From an uncultured Siphonobacter sp. (GTDB lineage Bacteria; Bacteroidota; Bacteroidia; Cytophagales; Spirosomataceae), in contig CAJYIW010000019.1 of assembly GCA_913775095.1 (NCBI GenBank), positions 620,001 to 684,000 of the forward strand: 64,000 bases of DNA. Reading direction: 5' to 3'. Below the pieces are notes generated by a model, which was given only the letters and a program-made list of their open reading frames with translations, made no database searches and was not told where the DNA came from. The translations under genes were made by a program, and so were the position numbers. Shown here piece after piece: positions 61,711 to 64,000 of this stretch. Numbering within the stretch: position 1 is the stretch's first letter; each line of letters begins with the position of its first letter.

Positions 61711-62712
61711 ATGCAAAATAACGCCAATTACCCGGCTTTTCGCCGAATTATTATCTTTCTCCTCCGCTGGATTGCTCCTTTGCTCATCATTGCTCTGGTG
61801 GTACGAACGTTACAGAGTAAACAGCAGGACCTGGGAGAGGTCTGGCAGTACATTCAAGCGGCCTTTTCACAGCAAAACAGCGGCTGGCTTGTTCTTACGA
61901 TTCTGCTGACGGTCCTGAACTGGTCCATTGAAGCCTGGAAGTGGCAGGTGCTGGCCCGAAAACTGGAAACCATTTCTTTTTACACGGCCCTGCGGGGCGT
62001 ACTGGCCGGGCAGTCACTGGGTTTTGTTACCCAGGCCAATGTGGGCGACCTGACGGGAAAAATGGGCTTTCTTCAGGCCAAAAACCGGCTAAACAGCATT
62101 GGAGCTTTTTTACTGGGCAGTACCGTTCAGTTTCTGGTAACCCTGTTCGCGGGTACGCTGGCTTACTCTTACTTCCTGTACCGAATGCCGCAAACGCCAG
62201 GACCCGGACACTGGGTTGCCCTGACGTTGCTTTGGCTCAGTAACCTTGCTACGCTTTATTTATTGAGTCTGAAAGACCGGGCGGCCCCCCTGCTGGAAAA
62301 AATCAAATGGCTGGCCAGTTCCGCCCGCTTCTTTCGGGTACTGGAAAGTTATTCCTCCGCTGATGTGCTTCAGGTAACGGCCCTGGCGGCTTTCCGCTTT
62401 TCCACGTACAGTATCCAGTTTTTACTGGTTTTATACGGTTTCGGAGTCGACTTACCCCTGATTGATCAGTTAACCGTTGTCTGGCTTCTATTCCTTACCA
62501 AAAGCGTCATTCCGGCCTTCAGCTTTCTGAGCGATTTGGGCATACGCACCTTTAGCACCTTGTATTTTTTCAGTTTTTATCAGGTCAATCCGGCTCTGGT
62601 TACCTCTGCTTCGCTGACCATCTGGGTGATCAATATTGTCCTGCCCGTGCTGGTGGGCATTCTCTTCGTAGCTCAGCTGAAGTATTTAAAACGGGAGGAG
62701 AACGTCGCATGA
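61711..62712 (+). CDS. Flippase-like membrane protein, UPF0104/LPG synthase TM family
   Basis: 333 residues and about 8 helices. Resembles the lysylphosphatidylglycerol synthase transmembrane region (UPF0104): IEAWKWQVLARKL, FVTQANVGDLTGKMGFL (conserved in the family), and the LLFLTKSVIPAFSFLSDLGI segment. The family includes flippase-like domains of MprF and glycolipid-related proteins. It overlaps the next gene, a processive GT2, by 4 bp (ATGA), so the two are translationally coupled, and a polysaccharide deacetylase follows. Probable role in exporting or presenting a polymer; not tested. Confidence 0.83.
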   Translation: MQNNANYPAFRRIIIFLLRWIAPLLIIALVVRTLQSKQQDLGEVWQYIQAAFSQQNSGWLVLTILLTVLNWSIEAWKWQVLARKLETISFYTALRGVLAGQSLGFVTQANVGDLTGKMGFLQAKNRLNSIGAFLLGSTVQFLVTLFAGTLAYSYFLYRMPQTPGPGHWVALTLLWLSNLATLYLLSLKDRAAPLLEKIKWLASSARFFRVLESYSSADVLQVTALAAFRFSTYSIQFLLVLYGFGVDLPLIDQLTVVWLLFLTKSVIPAFSFLSDLGIRTFSTLYFFSFYQVNPALVTSASLTIWVINIVLPVLVGILFVAQLKYLKREENVA

Positions 62713-63842
62713 GTCTTCTGGAGATCCTTCTGCTGTCAGGTCCATTTCTCTGGTTTATGTTTAATACGGCTTTGATTCGGGGCTGGCTGGAAATGGATTT
62801 GTTTAAAGCTGAGCCCGTTCCCCCTCCCCTGCGAATCAGTGTCATCATACCCGTTCGTAATGAAGAAAGTAACATCCTGAATTTACTACGGGATCTGGAG
62901 CAGCAGACTTTTCCTGCCCAGCAGTTTGAAGTCATCGTAGCGAATGATAATTCTACCGATTCAACCGCTTCGCTTGTCCATGCGTTTAGCCAGCAATGCC
63001 GGTATTCATTAAAGCTTATTCATGTATCCGACGAGCCTCATACCTCACCTAAAAAAAGAGCAATCTCCCAGGCCCTCGCCACCAGTAGCTTTGAATGGAT
63101 CGTGACGACCGACGGGGACTGCCACGTGGGTCCACACTGGCTCCAGACCATTGCCAATTACCAGCAGCAAACCAGAGCCCGACTGATTTCCGGACCTGTC
63201 ACTTTTCATGATGAAGAAACGTTTAGCTCCCGCATGCAGATTGTTGAATTTGCCAGTCTGATTGGTTCTGCGGCGGTAGCCATGTTCTGGCGAAAGCCTA
63301 ATATGTGCAACGGAGCCAATTTATCGTACGCCAGGGCAACATTTTGGGAAGTAGATGGTTTTTCTGGTAACGAAACCCTGGCTTCGGGCGATGACGAGTT
63401 TCTAATGCACAAAGTCGCGGCCCGGTTTCCCGGTGAAGTTCATTTTCTGAAAAGCCCGAAAGCACTGGTGTCAACGGAAGCTCACTACACCTTTCGCTCC
63501 TTCTATCAGCAGCGGCGTCGCTGGGCCAGCAAGTGGAAGCATTACAAAGACTGGAAAGTATCGGCTCTGGCCGTCTTTGTTTTCATGGCTAATTTCAGTT
63601 GTATTCTGGGTATTGCGTTATACGCTGCTGGTTTGATCTCAGGCCCCGTTGTTCTCAGTATTTTTGCTTTAAAATTTCCCGCTGAATTTGTTTTTCTGGC
63701 TTTTGTACTGCGTTTTCTCAGGCAGAAAAAAAGTATTTTTTTCATTCCGCTGGTGCAACTGCTTTATCCCTTTTATGTCTGCTTTTTTGGCTTGGCGGCT
63801 CAGGGTAAAGGCTATGAATGGAAAGGCCGGAAACTTCAGTAA
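62709..63842 (+). CDS. Processive GT2 glycosyltransferase
   Basis: 377 residues. One N-terminal helix (about 3-20), then a GT-A domain: RISVIIPVRNEESN (38-51), ANDNSTDST, TTDGDCHVGP (DxD motif), GNETLASGDDEFL and the processive-enzyme motif QQRRRWASKW (about 260-269). Three or so C-terminal helices follow. This is the arrangement of chitin, cellulose, hyaluronan and related synthases or of polymer glycosyltransferases. Overlaps the flippase-like gene by 4 bp; the next gene is a polysaccharide deacetylase, which suggests a poly-N-acetylated glycan. Confidence 0.88.
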   Translation: MSLLEILLLSGPFLWFMFNTALIRGWLEMDLFKAEPVPPPLRISVIIPVRNEESNILNLLRDLEQQTFPAQQFEVIVANDNSTDSTASLVHAFSQQCRYSLKLIHVSDEPHTSPKKRAISQALATSSFEWIVTTDGDCHVGPHWLQTIANYQQQTRARLISGPVTFHDEETFSSRMQIVEFASLIGSAAVAMFWRKPNMCNGANLSYARATFWEVDGFSGNETLASGDDEFLMHKVAARFPGEVHFLKSPKALVSTEAHYTFRSFYQQRRRWASKWKHYKDWKVSALAVFVFMANFSCILGIALYAAGLISGPVVLSIFALKFPAEFVFLAFVLRFLRQKKSIFFIPLVQLLYPFYVCFFGLAAQGKGYEWKGRKLQ

Positions 63843-63872
63843 CCCGATTCATTACACCTAATCCTTCCGACG

Positions 63873-64000
63873 ATGGCCTTCTTCCTTCATAAATCATTTT
63901 CGTTATTACGATCCATTTACCCGGAAATGCGGTGGAAAATTTCCTCCGAACAACCCACGGTATACCTCACTTTTGACGACGGGCCCATTCCGGAAGTAAC
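63873..64000 (+). CDS. Polysaccharide deacetylase (NodB domain), 3' part outside the window
   Basis: The first 42 residues are in the window. After a short N-terminus (MAFFLHKSFSLLRSIYP) the NodB motif TVYLTFDDGPIPEV appears, with the first catalytic Asp and metal Asp (TFDDG) typical of chitin or peptidoglycan deacetylases. It begins 30 bp after the GT2 gene and is probably in the same operon. The substrate and length are unknown. Confidence 0.88.
   Translation, partial: MAFFLHKSFSLLRSIYPEMRWKISSEQPTVYLTFDDGPIPEV

Noticed and set aside
1-64000. CRISPR array, phage, insertion sequence or plasmid genes
   Set aside because: No evenly spaced direct repeats and no transposase, integrase or phage structural gene were seen.

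Overview
The window looks like chromosomal DNA of a Bacteroidota bacterium, most likely Cytophagales (Spirosomataceae/Siphonobacter-like; the rank below phylum is inference). The basis is an ECF sigma/FecR/SusC/SusD cassette, a type IX secretion C-terminal sorting domain, many Sus-style lipoproteins and MAQ-type signal peptides, weak Shine-Dalgarno sequences, and several matches to the Bacteroidota -7 promoter motif TAnnTTTG. There is no phage, transposase, integrase or CRISPR array. The coding is dense, with clear hairpin terminators between convergent or unrelated units.

Layout. 1-6.0 kb (minus strand): a partial cardiolipin synthase and a membrane metal-dependent hydrolase, a non-coding gap with three different palindromes, then two tandem secreted M14 carboxypeptidase-like proteins, one of which has lost its metal and catalytic residues. 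6.3-8.4 kb: an OmpA/PD40 envelope protein. 8.5-25.0 kb (plus strand): a surface-glycan region. It holds a GT39-like protein, a two-subunit transketolase whose halves flank an unusual epimerase-GT2 fusion, a GT-C-like membrane protein, a GT2/FAD-oxidoreductase pair, a 905-residue anchored protein, and an MBOAT plus two SGNH proteins joined by TAATG overlaps (probable O-acetylation module). 25-38 kb (mostly minus): housekeeping and metabolic genes (SMP-30 lactonase-like, anmK, beta-barrel, PhnA, tRNA-Ser(GGA), asparaginase, TatD, SanA/YdcF, topoisomerase IV A, Nudix CoA pyrophosphatase, FAD dehydrogenase, GT4).

38-48.3 kb (minus): a glycan-uptake locus in the order ECF sigma, FecR anti-sigma, SusC, SusD, then a Tat-exported sugar isomerase-like protein and a cytochrome c/FG-GAP lipoprotein. 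48.7-64 kb: CvfB-like S1 protein, a GH78 alpha-L-rhamnosidase, a small lipoprotein, a T9SS cargo protein, YyaL/DUF255, a membrane EEP phosphatase/nuclease, phosphoglycerate mutase, a hybrid histidine kinase, RuvC, and an operon of flippase-like protein, processive GT2 and a polysaccharide deacetylase cut by the window end.

The most unusual structures are (i) a family of 70-95 bp imperfect palindromes built from degenerate TTTGAGT/TTTGGGT-like words, five full copies and one half copy, always in intergenic gaps and filling all three gaps of the transketolase/epimerase-GT2 unit; (ii) the epimerase-GT2 fusion nested inside a split transketolase; and (iii) the catalytically dead-looking M14 paralogue next to an intact one.
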